From a virus: a stretch of 22,375 nucleotides of DNA. The position numbers were made by a program, and so were the translations under genes. A model generated the notes under the pieces. That model was not told where the DNA came from, ran no database searches, and saw nothing but the letters and a program-made list of their open reading frames with translations. This document shows, one piece after another, positions 14,257 to 21,224 of the stretch (position 1 is its first letter; each line of letters opens with the position of its first letter). Location of the stretch: the IMG/VR virus record IMGVR_UViG_3300044819_000132, positions 1 through 22,375 of that record, one strand, 5' to 3'.

Positions 14257-14913
14257 TCAGGCGCCGGCGACGGTCTCGATCTCGAGGCCCATGTACTTCT
14301 TCGCCGCCCTCGCGAGGTCCTGCTCGCTCATGCAGAGGACGGCGGCTTGCGCGTCGGCGAGTTCGATCCGGTCCTTGCGGGCGATGACGCGCGCGAGGGC
14401 GGCCTCGTCGATGACCGGTCGCTCCGGCGTGCCGACGCGCGCAACGGTCGGCTCGCGGAGGTTGCCGCCGGCCACGATGTTGCGCTGAAGCGGCTGATTG
14501 GCCCGGGCGACCTTCGGATACATGACCGAGAACTGGGCGGGGAGCGTCTTGCGGAACTCCGTGAGCTGCGCGCGCAGCTCCTCCTTCGCCCCCTTCGTAT
14601 CGGAGTACGCGGCGATCGCGTCCGTCACGTCGGCCGTGACCTTCTCCGCCTCGATGACGTCGAGCGCCGCCTGCTGGGTCGCGAGCTTCGCGCGGAGCGT
14701 CGTGAGCTCGGCGTCCATCGCCGAGAACTGCGCCGTCATGGAGACGACCTTCGCCTCGGCCGCCGCGTGCGCCGTCTTCGTGGTGGCGAGCGTCTGCTCG
14801 CTCAGCGTGAGCTTGTTCGTCAGCTCCGAGACGTCGGTCGTCGCCTTGACGAGCTTCGTCTGGGTCTCGCTGAGCAGCGTCGCGACCTTGTTCTCTTCCG
14901 ATGCAACCGTCAT
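14257..14913 (-). CDS. Candidate internal in-frame start: separate scaffold protein (Mu gpZ-like)
   Basis: Within the large fusion gene, an ATG at 14913 (residue 590, MTVASEENKVATLL...) is preceded by GGGAG at 8-base spacing. It would yield a 218-residue protein consisting of the coiled-coil region ('VSELTNKLTLSEQTLATTKT', 'AELTTLRAKLATQQAALDVI') and a C-terminal helical tail. Lambda C/Nu3 and Mu I/Z are known precedents where the scaffold is made from an in-frame start inside the protease gene. Such a product would be needed in excess over the protease. This rests on start-site inspection only. Confidence 0.55.
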   Translation of the reverse strand: MTVASEENKVATLLSETQTKLVKATTDVSELTNKLTLSEQTLATTKTAHAAAEAKVVSMTAQFSAMDAELTTLRAKLATQQAALDVIEAEKVTADVTDAIAAYSDTKGAKEELRAQLTEFRKTLPAQFSVMYPKVARANQPLQRNIVAGGNLREPTVARVGTPERPVIDEAALARVIARKDRIELADAQAAVLCMSEQDLARAAKKYMGLEIETVAGA

Positions 14914-16680
14914 GGCAAAATCTCCCGCATCGCCGCCGAGGTCACCCTCGTCGGACGTCGTTGTGGTTGAACCGTCGGGAGACCCGCCGGCGTGGTACTC
15001 GACCTCGTGTTCCTTGATCGCCGCGTCGATGAGGTCTTGGACGACGTCGAAGACGTCCTCGTCCCACTTCGCGCCCGGCGCTGCGCCCACGAGATCGCGC
15101 AGTCCAAAGCAGTACTTCGCGAGGCTCGTGCCTTGGTGGACCCCGTTGGGGTCGCCGCCGCACGCCGCGAACCTCTCGCGCAAGCTGTCGAGGTGCTCCG
15201 ACGCTTTCTCCGCCGGCTCGAGCTCGTGCATCCCGAACACCTGCCGAATCCGCGGCATGTATTCGTTTGGGCCGTGCGCGTACCCGCTCGCGCTCATCAG
15301 CGAGACCTGCGCGGGCGACGTCGCCTCTTTCTGGTTCTCGCTCGCGACGAGCTTCGCCAGGTCGAGGAACGGCTGATTCGTGAGCCCTGCGGACGAGAGC
15401 CGCGCGCCGATGGGTGCCGCCGTGGCCTTGTCCTTCGAGCCGAACCGAATCGCCGGCGAGATGCCGGCGTACTTCCCCTCGCGGATGTACTGCCGCGCGA
15501 GGTCGCCCCACTGCACGAGGCCCCAGAGGTGGCCCCGCTCGTCGAGCTTCAGGTCGTGGATCCAGCCCTGCGCCGGCGTCCCCTCGCTCGGGATCGTGCC
15601 CGAGGTCGGGTCCTGCTCGCTGCAGTGGTTGAAGTCGATCGGGATGTTGCGGTTCGGGTTCTTCGCCTTGTCGGCGTGGAAGTTCCGAACGATCTCCGCG
15701 AAGACCTCGCGCGTGAGGTTGATGTCCCCCGCTGGATGCCCGGGCCACCGACCTGGCGCGCCGAGCTCGGTCCACACCTTCGGCGCCTGCGCACCTTCCG
15801 CGAGCGTGCAGCTCGCGATGGCCTCGTCGCTGAGGGAGACGATGTCTCCGACGGCGCGCGGGCCGTTCTGGCTCGAGAGATGTCGCACGTGGATTGACCC
15901 GCCCTTTCCGAGCTCGCCGTGAATGCGGACGCGAGCGCCGTCGCTCTTCTTCGGCGCGTCCTTCGAGCCGACGCCGAGCTGCCGCGCGCGGCGCGCGATG
16001 TTCCGCTTCGCCTCGCGGTACTTCGCGCCGCTGATCGCGCCCTTGTTCTTCTCGGCCTCGAGCCGGCTCGCAGCGTCACGCACGTGCGCCGCGTCCTCGA
16101 TCGGGTACTTCTTCTCCTTCGGGAGCGCGAAGTACTTCTCGGGGATGCGCTTGCGCGTTTTGGCCGTGAGGACGGACATCTGCTTTGGCTCCGTCGGCTC
16201 GCCGCGGCGGAAACGCCCGCCGCCCTGCACGTGCACGTCCGAGGGGCCGAGGTCCGCGAACGGATAGGCGACGTCGAAGGCGCCGAGCTCAATGAGCCGC
16301 GCGACCGTCGCGCCGTAGAGAGCGGCCTGGCCGAGCAGTTCGCTCGGCGTCATCCAGCCGATGCGCGTGTCGGGCTCGAGCGCCTGCGCGTTGCCGGACC
16401 AGCCGGCCGCGCGTAAGATCGAGACCTTGCGGCCGTCGGTCGGCGACGTGATCTCGCAGACGAGCGAGAGGTTCGCGGCGACGATGCCGCACTCCTCGAG
16501 CGTCTCGCGGCGGGCGGCGGCCTCGGCGTCTTCGCCGGGCTCGACGATCCCGCCCGGAATCGCCATCTCGTGCGGGGGCTCGGGTCGCGAGACCACGAGC
16601 ACCTCGCCCGCTGCGTTCACGACGATGGCGAGAGCGGCGTCGCCCTCACGCCACCGTCGCTCCTCCTCGGGGGAGGCCAT
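14257..16680 (-). CDS. Nudix hydrolase - Mu gpI-like prohead protease - scaffold fusion
   Basis: 807 residues in one open frame. Residues ~10-140 are a Nudix domain with a complete Nudix box (G44 x5 E50 x7 R58-E-T-L-E-E-C-G-I66), the metal-binding signature of nucleoside-diphosphate-X hydrolases. Residues ~178-237 ('KYPIEDAAHVRDAASRLE', 'AKRNIARRARQLGV') look like a small phage-associated helical domain (DUF6582-like, tentative). Residues ~318-440 resemble the Mu gpI protease: 'NIPIDFNH' (H352), 'AQGWIHDLKL', 'IREGKYAGISPAIRF' (S408). Residues ~590-720 are a coiled coil typical of scaffolds. The protease would cleave scaffold and capsid during head maturation. The ATG is one base after the preceding stop. 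Nested starts are possible at M168 and M590. The Nudix fusion is unusual; its substrate is unknown. Confidence 0.8.
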   Translation of the reverse strand: MASPEEERRWREGDAALAIVVNAAGEVLVVSRPEPPHEMAIPGGIVEPGEDAEAAARRETLEECGIVAANLSLVCEITSPTDGRKVSILRAAGWSGNAQALEPDTRIGWMTPSELLGQAALYGATVARLIELGAFDVAYPFADLGPSDVHVQGGGRFRRGEPTEPKQMSVLTAKTRKRIPEKYFALPKEKKYPIEDAAHVRDAASRLEAEKNKGAISGAKYREAKRNIARRARQLGVGSKDAPKKSDGARVRIHGELGKGGSIHVRHLSSQNGPRAVGDIVSLSDEAIASCTLAEGAQAPKVWTELGAPGRWPGHPAGDINLTREVFAEIVRNFHADKAKNPNRNIPIDFNHCSEQDPTSGTIPSEGTPAQGWIHDLKLDERGHLWGLVQWGDLARQYIREGKYAGISPAIRFGSKDKATAAPIGARLSSAGLTNQPFLDLAKLVASENQKEATSPAQVSLMSASGYAHGPNEYMPRIRQVFGMHELEPAEKASEHLDSLRERFAACGGDPNGVHQGTSLAKYCFGLRDLVGAAPGAKWDEDVFDVVQDLIDAAIKEHEVEYHAGGSPDGSTTTTSDEGDLGGDAGDFAMTVASEENKVATLLSETQTKLVKATTDVSELTNKLTLSEQTLATTKTAHAAAEAKVVSMTAQFSAMDAELTTLRAKLATQQAALDVIEAEKVTADVTDAIAAYSDTKGAKEELRAQLTEFRKTLPAQFSVMYPKVARANQPLQRNIVAGGNLREPTVARVGTPERPVIDEAALARVIARKDRIELADAQAAVLCMSEQDLARAAKKYMGLEIETVAGA

Positions 16681-16681
16681 C

Positions 16682-17113
16682 TCAGAACGTTCTGACGAAG
16701 CCGCCGATCACGAACGCGGGCATCACGGCGGAGCCGGTGTTCGTGACCGCCATCGTGATCGTGTCGCCCGGCGTGAGGAACGAGCCGGCGCCGGCCTGGA
16801 GCGTCATCTGCGCGGCAACGAACGCGGTGAGCGCCGTCCCGCCGGTGAACGTCGTCAGCGTGCCGATGAGCGTCTGCGAGCCGCCGTTCGTGCGCTTGAA
16901 AACGTTGACCGTGATGAACGCCGAACCGCTGATCGCGAGGCTCGCGCTGGGATGAATCGTGATGCTGCCGATGGGGATCTGGTTCGGCCCCGGGCCGAGC
17001 ACGCCGACCGCTTCCTCGGCCACCGCCGAGGTGCCGCCCGCCTGAATGAAGTCGAAGAACGGCGAGCAGGTTGCGAGCGTGGTGCCGATGTCGTTGACGC
17101 TGTTGAGCTGCAT
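16682..17113 (-). CDS. Small beta-rich virion protein, unknown function
   Basis: 143 residues, starting MQLNSVNDIGTTLATCSPFF. A GAAGGA 6-7 bases before the ATG fixes the start; the in-frame extension to 17476 is a shadow of the portal gene. The protein is a string of beta strands ('NQIPIGSITIHPSASLAISG', 'AFITVNVFKRTNGGSQTLIG', 'MAVTNTGSAVMPAFVIGGFV') with few charges, like a decoration, fibre or jelly-roll protein. It lies between portal and protease genes, where Mu has gp30 (F), but shows no resemblance to gp30. Its stop is one base before the start of the protease fusion. Confidence 0.55.
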   Translation of the reverse strand: MQLNSVNDIGTTLATCSPFFDFIQAGGTSAVAEEAVGVLGPGPNQIPIGSITIHPSASLAISGSAFITVNVFKRTNGGSQTLIGTLTTFTGGTALTAFVAAQMTLQAGAGSFLTPGDTITMAVTNTGSAVMPAFVIGGFVRTF

Positions 17114-17157
17114 GGCGCGTGTCCTTCGTGGGGTAGTGGGGGCGGAGCGCGCGCCCG

Positions 17158-18867
17158 TTACTGGGCGGCTTGGTCCGTGGCGTCGTTCGCTGCGGCACCC
17201 GCCGCGTCGTCCGTCTCCGTCTCTTTGTCGTCGTCGCCTCCGCCGTCGGGCGGATCGCCGTCTGGGCCCGGCGCGGGCGACGCGGCGACGAGTTTGATCG
17301 GCTCGTCGTCCTTCTCGTTCTTGTCGACGAGCTTCATGCCGCCGCGCTCGGCGATGTCCTTCTTCGACCAGGGGATCGAGACCTGCGCCGCCTTCACGGC
17401 GAGGTCGAGGAGCTCCTTCGCGGATAGGTCCTCGTTCACGTTCAGCGCGAGCCGCGGACAGAGCAGCGTCTCGCACCCAGGCCAGTTGAGCCGGACGATC
17501 CAGTAGATGAGGTCGCGCTCGAGCGAGTCGCAGATCGCCGCCGCGTCGTAGGACGAGAGCTTCAGCGTGCCGCGCTCGGCGACCTCGCTCGCGGACCTGG
17601 CGCCGGTCTTGCCAGGCTGCGTCGTGTAGTCCTGACCGAGGACCCCTTTGGACATCTGCCCATCGAGGAAGAGAAGAAACTTCTCCGCGTCCATCGTGGA
17701 CGCGCCCTTCAGGATCTCGATCTTGCAGGCGTCCGGCAGCGTCGCCGAGTTCAGCGAGCCGAGCCCGAGAGCCTTCGTCGCCGCGTCGAGCCGCTGAATG
17801 TCCAGCGTCGAGGCGGGGACCGGCGTGTCTTTCTCCTCGTCGCGCGAGAAGTAGCCGACGATGAGCGGGCGGACCGAGCGCTCAAAGTCTTGCGCGACGG
17901 CGCGCGCGACCATGCGCTTGATCATCATGTAGGACGCGATGAAGCGCCCTTCGCCGTCGCGCGTCGGGTATTCGCCCGAGAGCGTCGGCGCGTGGATGAT
18001 GAACTTCCCGGGGAAGTCCGCCATGCGCAGGCCGTACAGACCCGTCGTCGGGCCCATGTACTGCATGCCGGGGCCCACGAGCCCCTGATCCCAAACGTGG
18101 AGGTCCCACGTCGTGGGATTCGAGTAATTGAGCCGTCGCGAGTGGATCGAGTGCAGCGCCTTCGGGCGCCACATGTCCGTCAGCGACCACTCGATCTCCG
18201 CGGCCGAGAGCCCGGTGATGATCCCCCAGGCGAGCGCGAAGAGCGACTGCGACCAGCGCGGGATCGCCCGCAGCATCGCGTCGACCTGGTTCGCGATGCT
18301 CTGCGCCTTCTCGTAGAGCGGGTGCCCGTCCGGCAGCTTCGCCGGGAGCACCTGCAGCTTCGCGCAGGCGACCGCGAGGACCCGCTGCCGCGTGACGCCG
18401 CGCGCGTGCGGGTCGTGCTCGAGCAGCTCCGAGAGGACATCGACGAACTGGTACCGCAGCCCGTAGGTGCAGTTCCGGAAGCACGACGCGAGGTAATTGA
18501 GGGTGAGGTTCCCCCCAATGACGATCGGCGTGCGATCGATGATGGGCGCCGGCGTGAGCAGCCGCTGCGCCGCGCTCGACCCGTCCGACCATTGCTCCCG
18601 GTCGGACGTGCCGCCCGGAATGAGCGGGGCGCTCCCGCGGCTCGGCGGTCGGCGATTGACGCTGCCGTCGCCGACGGCGACCGGGAGCTCTTCGCCGAGC
18701 GCGCCGTACGTGCCGCCCCGAATGCTATTCGGATTCGTCTGCGCGACTTGCGCAGCAACCGGCGTTGCCGGAAACTCCTGCGGTTGCTGCGCGGCGAACG
18801 TGCTGCCGAGCGCCCCAAACCCGTTGAAGCCCAAGCCGGGCAGCTCTTCGAGTGCGGAGTTGGGCAT
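17158..18867 (-). CDS. Portal protein (Mu gp29/DUF935-like)
   Basis: 569 residues. Features of the DUF935 portal family are seen in order: 'VLSELLEHDPHARGVTRQRV' (variable residue then helix), 'GIITGLSAAEIEWSLTDMWR', 'FIIHAPTLSGEYPTRDGEGR', 'SYMMIKRMVARAVAQDFE', and at residues 399-412 'LFLDGQMSKGVLGQ' followed by 'TTQPGKTGARSASEVAERGT', the typical 'DgqiSkaiLGqtltt..G.sra.aevh' segment. The N-terminal ~110 residues are Gly/Pro/Ala-rich and the C-terminus ends in an Asp/Ala-rich acidic tail. The portal forms the dodecameric DNA gateway and docks the terminase. The gene follows the large terminase after a 114-base gap with a small hairpin. GAGG lies 10 bases before the ATG. Confidence 0.85.
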   Translation of the reverse strand: MPNSALEELPGLGFNGFGALGSTFAAQQPQEFPATPVAAQVAQTNPNSIRGGTYGALGEELPVAVGDGSVNRRPPSRGSAPLIPGGTSDREQWSDGSSAAQRLLTPAPIIDRTPIVIGGNLTLNYLASCFRNCTYGLRYQFVDVLSELLEHDPHARGVTRQRVLAVACAKLQVLPAKLPDGHPLYEKAQSIANQVDAMLRAIPRWSQSLFALAWGIITGLSAAEIEWSLTDMWRPKALHSIHSRRLNYSNPTTWDLHVWDQGLVGPGMQYMGPTTGLYGLRMADFPGKFIIHAPTLSGEYPTRDGEGRFIASYMMIKRMVARAVAQDFERSVRPLIVGYFSRDEEKDTPVPASTLDIQRLDAATKALGLGSLNSATLPDACKIEILKGASTMDAEKFLLFLDGQMSKGVLGQDYTTQPGKTGARSASEVAERGTLKLSSYDAAAICDSLERDLIYWIVRLNWPGCETLLCPRLALNVNEDLSAKELLDLAVKAAQVSIPWSKKDIAERGGMKLVDKNEKDDEPIKLVAASPAPGPDGDPPDGGGDDDKETETDDAAGAAANDATDQAAQ

Positions 18868-18946
18868 GGGAGGGACGCCTCGCGCGGAATGACCCCACTC
18901 GGCCTGCCCTCACGTGGCCTCTACATCCGCGCCGAGGATCGAGCCC

Positions 18947-18964
18947 GCCCAGGCCCGCCTGGGC
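18947..18964 (-). other. Small hairpin between large terminase and portal genes
   Basis: A 7-bp perfect stem (GCCCAGG/CCTGGGC) with a 4-base loop lies 17 bases after the terminase stop. There is no T-tract. The 17 bases at 18931..18947, which end in this stem's first base, also occur at 7959..7975. The gap 18868..18981 has no gene. Confidence 0.35.
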
Positions 18965-18981
18965 CCTCCGAGACGCGGGCT

Positions 18982-20499
18982 TCAGCCTTCGCTGAGTGCC
19001 GACTTGAACGTGTGAATGTCCGGCGTTTCGTCGTCTTCGCGTTCCGGATTGAGCTTCACCATGAGTTGCGTGAAGAGCCACACGGCGGCGTCCAAACGAT
19101 CCGGTGAGCGCGGGGACACGTCCGGGATCCAGGTGCAGAACTGATCTTCGAGCTCGGCGAACGCGCCCACATGGTGGATGCGGTTCTGTTCGTAGAGCGC
19201 GGAGACCGGCTCGGCGCGCGTGGCCTTGCCGCGCGAGGCGTGCACTTTGCGCACGGGGAGCGAACGCCGCACGGTGTGCAGGGTCGAGCGCACCATGTCG
19301 CCCCCTTGGTTCACCTCGGCGACGACGAAGTCGGCCTCGTAGTCGTCGAAGAGCTTGACGACCTTCGCCGCCCATTCCTCCGGCGTGTACCGACCCGAGG
19401 CGTCCTCGAGCACGTAGCCCTGGCCGTCGTAGCCGACGCCGCCGACGACAATGCCCGTCTCGGCCGACTCTGTCCCGCTCGAGATCGCGGGGTCCACCGC
19501 GATCGCCACGGTGCGGAGGGCCGGCGCCTCGTCGACGCGGTTCGTGTCGAGTCCGGCGCGCTTCCAGAGCGCCCCCGCCGTGTCGTCGAGAACCTCGGCG
19601 TCAATTTCCTGACGGCCGAGGCGCGTGCCCTCGTACGTCCGGAGGATCTCGTCGAGGAAGTCGGCGGCGACGTTGCCGCGGTTCTCGTGGGAGCTCCCGC
19701 GGGTGAGATGTACCGTGCGGCGAACGACACGACCCCGCCGATCCCGATGGTCGTAGGTCTGCTCGAGCAGCTTCCGGATGACCGGCGTCGGCCGCGGCGT
19801 CGTCGTGACGACGCATTGCGGGCTCGAGCCGAGGCGAAGGCCGAAGCGGAGCTGGGCGTAAGCGTCCTCGTACCGCCACGCCGCGAGCTCGTCGGCCCAC
19901 GCCTTGTGGTGCTGCGGCCCGCGGAGCTGGTCCGGCGCGTCGGCCGAGTAGGTGGTCGCCTGCGCGCCGTTGGGCCAGGTGAGGAGCCGCCGGCTCGGCG
20001 AGTACTCCGGCTTATTCCACGGCGGGCAGATATTGAGCAGCCCGCTCTGCCCCGTGACCATGACGTCGCGGACGTCTGGCACGGTCCGCCCGACGAGCGC
20101 GATACGGAGGTTCGACTTGACGTCGGGCGGGCCTACCCAGTCGCGGACCGTCTCCGCGCCCGTGCGCGTCTTGCCGAATCCGCGGCCGGCGAGGATGAGC
20201 CAGAAGAGCCAGCGCCAGTCGCTCGGCGGTAGCTGCTTCGGCCGCGCCCAGAAGCGCCAGTCATACTGGAGGGTCTTCCGATGGGTCGTCGTCGGCGCCA
20301 GCCGACGCAGGACCTCCTCCCGCTTCCCCCGCGGGAGACTCGCGACGATCGCGGCCTTCGACTGGTTATCGAGGCCCAGCGCCTGCAGCTGGTTGCCGTT
20401 GGCCCCCAGTTGCTCCAGGTCGCTTGCTTCCGAAAAGCTCTTCGCTGAGCTGATCGAGCCGCTTGTCGATGTCGTCTTGAGCACTGGAGATGTCTTCAA
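18982..20499 (-). CDS. terL: Terminase large subunit
   Basis: 505 residues from a TTG at 20499; no ATG occurs in the first ~145 codons, so the true start is uncertain. The conserved core appears to begin near 'IVASLPRGKREEVLRRLAP' (residue ~51). ATPase motifs: Walker A 'LAGRGFGKTRTGAE' (103-116), Walker B 'HKAWADELAAW' (198-208, D203/E204) and coupling motif 'TTTPR' (232-236). Nuclease motifs: 'AVDPAISSG' (D336), 'VVAEVNQGGDMV' (E395) and 'RSPDRLDAAVW' (D467/D470). It pumps and cuts DNA at the portal. The sequence style is close to gene-transfer-agent/Mu-like large terminases. The first 134 bases overlap the small subunit gene, which suggests a later non-ATG start. Confidence 0.9.
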   Translation of the reverse strand: MKTSPVLKTTSTSGSISSAKSFSEASDLEQLGANGNQLQALGLDNQSKAAIVASLPRGKREEVLRRLAPTTTHRKTLQYDWRFWARPKQLPPSDWRWLFWLILAGRGFGKTRTGAETVRDWVGPPDVKSNLRIALVGRTVPDVRDVMVTGQSGLLNICPPWNKPEYSPSRRLLTWPNGAQATTYSADAPDQLRGPQHHKAWADELAAWRYEDAYAQLRFGLRLGSSPQCVVTTTPRPTPVIRKLLEQTYDHRDRRGRVVRRTVHLTRGSSHENRGNVAADFLDEILRTYEGTRLGRQEIDAEVLDDTAGALWKRAGLDTNRVDEAPALRTVAIAVDPAISSGTESAETGIVVGGVGYDGQGYVLEDASGRYTPEEWAAKVVKLFDDYEADFVVAEVNQGGDMVRSTLHTVRRSLPVRKVHASRGKATRAEPVSALYEQNRIHHVGAFAELEDQFCTWIPDVSPRSPDRLDAAVWLFTQLMVKLNPEREDDETPDIHTFKSALSEG

Positions 20500-21043
20500 A
20501 GGCGACCGGGCCGCCGTTCTTCCCTGTCACTTCCGTCTGCAGCGGCGCGTCCAAACCGAAGAGTTTGCAGCGCCGGTTGGAGAGCGCGATCGCCTTGCCG
20601 ATGGCTTCGATCTTCTCCCGCGTCTCGGCGTCCTCATCGTCGAGGATGACGTTCAGCTTCCGCTCGAGGCGTTCGAGCTTCCGCGCCTCGAACTTCCGAA
20701 TCGTGTCGATCTCCTCGACCGGCGTGGCCGCCATCTCCGCCGCGATGAGGCGGTGCACCGACGACTTGTTCTTGTGCCCGATGCGCTGGGCGATCGCCTC
20801 GAGCGAGAAGCCGCGCGCGCGGAGCTCGACGGCCTGCGCGGCGACGAGCTTCATTGCGGCCGCCTTCTTCGCGGCCGCCGCCCCCTTCTTTGGATGCGGC
20901 TTCTTCGCCCCAGGCGGGCGCGGCTTCCGCTGCCCTACGGCGCGGTGCCCCGTCGGCTGGCGGTGCTTTTTCGGTCGCTCTGCTTTGTCGTTGCTTTGGA
21001 CAGCGGCCGATTTCGGCCCCGCATTGCCGTCGTTACTTGTCAT
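20366..21043 (-). CDS. terS: Terminase small subunit
   Basis: 225 residues from the ATG at 21043, which has GCGGGA about 4 bases upstream. The in-frame extension to 21226 has no such site and crosses a 37-base inverted repeat. The first ~60 residues are very basic and Pro/Lys-rich ('KKPHPKKGAAAAKKAAAMKL'). A helix-turn-helix ('LRARGFSLEAIAQRIGHKNK') and a helical oligomerisation region ('FEARKLERLERKLNVILDDE', then 'LSNRRCKLFGLDAP') follow, the latter very characteristic of phage small terminases ('RR.kLlGLdAP'). It recognises the packaging site and regulates the large subunit. Confidence 0.8.
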   Translation of the reverse strand: MTSNDGNAGPKSAAVQSNDKAERPKKHRQPTGHRAVGQRKPRPPGAKKPHPKKGAAAAKKAAAMKLVAAQAVELRARGFSLEAIAQRIGHKNKSSVHRLIAAEMAATPVEEIDTIRKFEARKLERLERKLNVILDDEDAETREKIEAIGKAIALSNRRCKLFGLDAPLQTEVTGKNGGPVAFEDISSAQDDIDKRLDQLSEELFGSKRPGATGGQRQPAAGAGPR

Positions 21044-21080
21044 TGTTCCCGCTACTTGGCTTGCCCGCGGTGTCGGATGT

Positions 21081-21117
21081 GGCCACAGCAACACGCGGGC
21101 AACGTGTTGCTGTGGCC
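21081..21117. repeat. Perfect 15-bp inverted repeat in the divergent intergenic region
   Basis: The arms GGCCACAGCAACACG (21081..21095) and CGTGTTGCTGTGGCC (21103..21117) are exact complements around a 7-base loop, CGGGCAA. A smaller hairpin (TCACCC/GGGTGA, 21123..21139) is next to it. The element is 37 bases upstream of terS and 107 bases upstream of the divergent gene. It could be an operator, an RNA hairpin in the terS leader, or part of the packaging site. No promoter hexamers could be assigned with confidence in 21044..21224. Confidence 0.6.
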
Positions 21118-21224
21118 CGGCGTCACCCCTGAAGGGTGAGGTACCCCCAGTCCAAAGGGAGCCCCGGCTCGGAGTTTTTGTGCGAGGGTTTTCTTGTCCC
21201 CGCAGAAAGGGTCTGAAGTGGCTC

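Noticed and set aside
16682-17476. Long form of the 143-residue protein starting at 17476
   Set aside because: The first 120 residues are an Arg-rich shadow of the portal gene; GAAGGA precedes the ATG at 17113.
21160-21185. Possible plus-strand terminator (GAGCC/GGCTC followed by GTTTTTG)
   Set aside because: The stem would need a 2-base loop and the T-run is separated from it; it also lies just upstream of a plus-strand gene start rather than after a gene.
20490-21224. Upstream in-frame extension of the ABC-ATPase/GNAT gene to 20490
   Set aside because: It runs antisense through the small terminase and the palindrome; conserved-looking sequence begins only at MRVKFHVEIA (21225).
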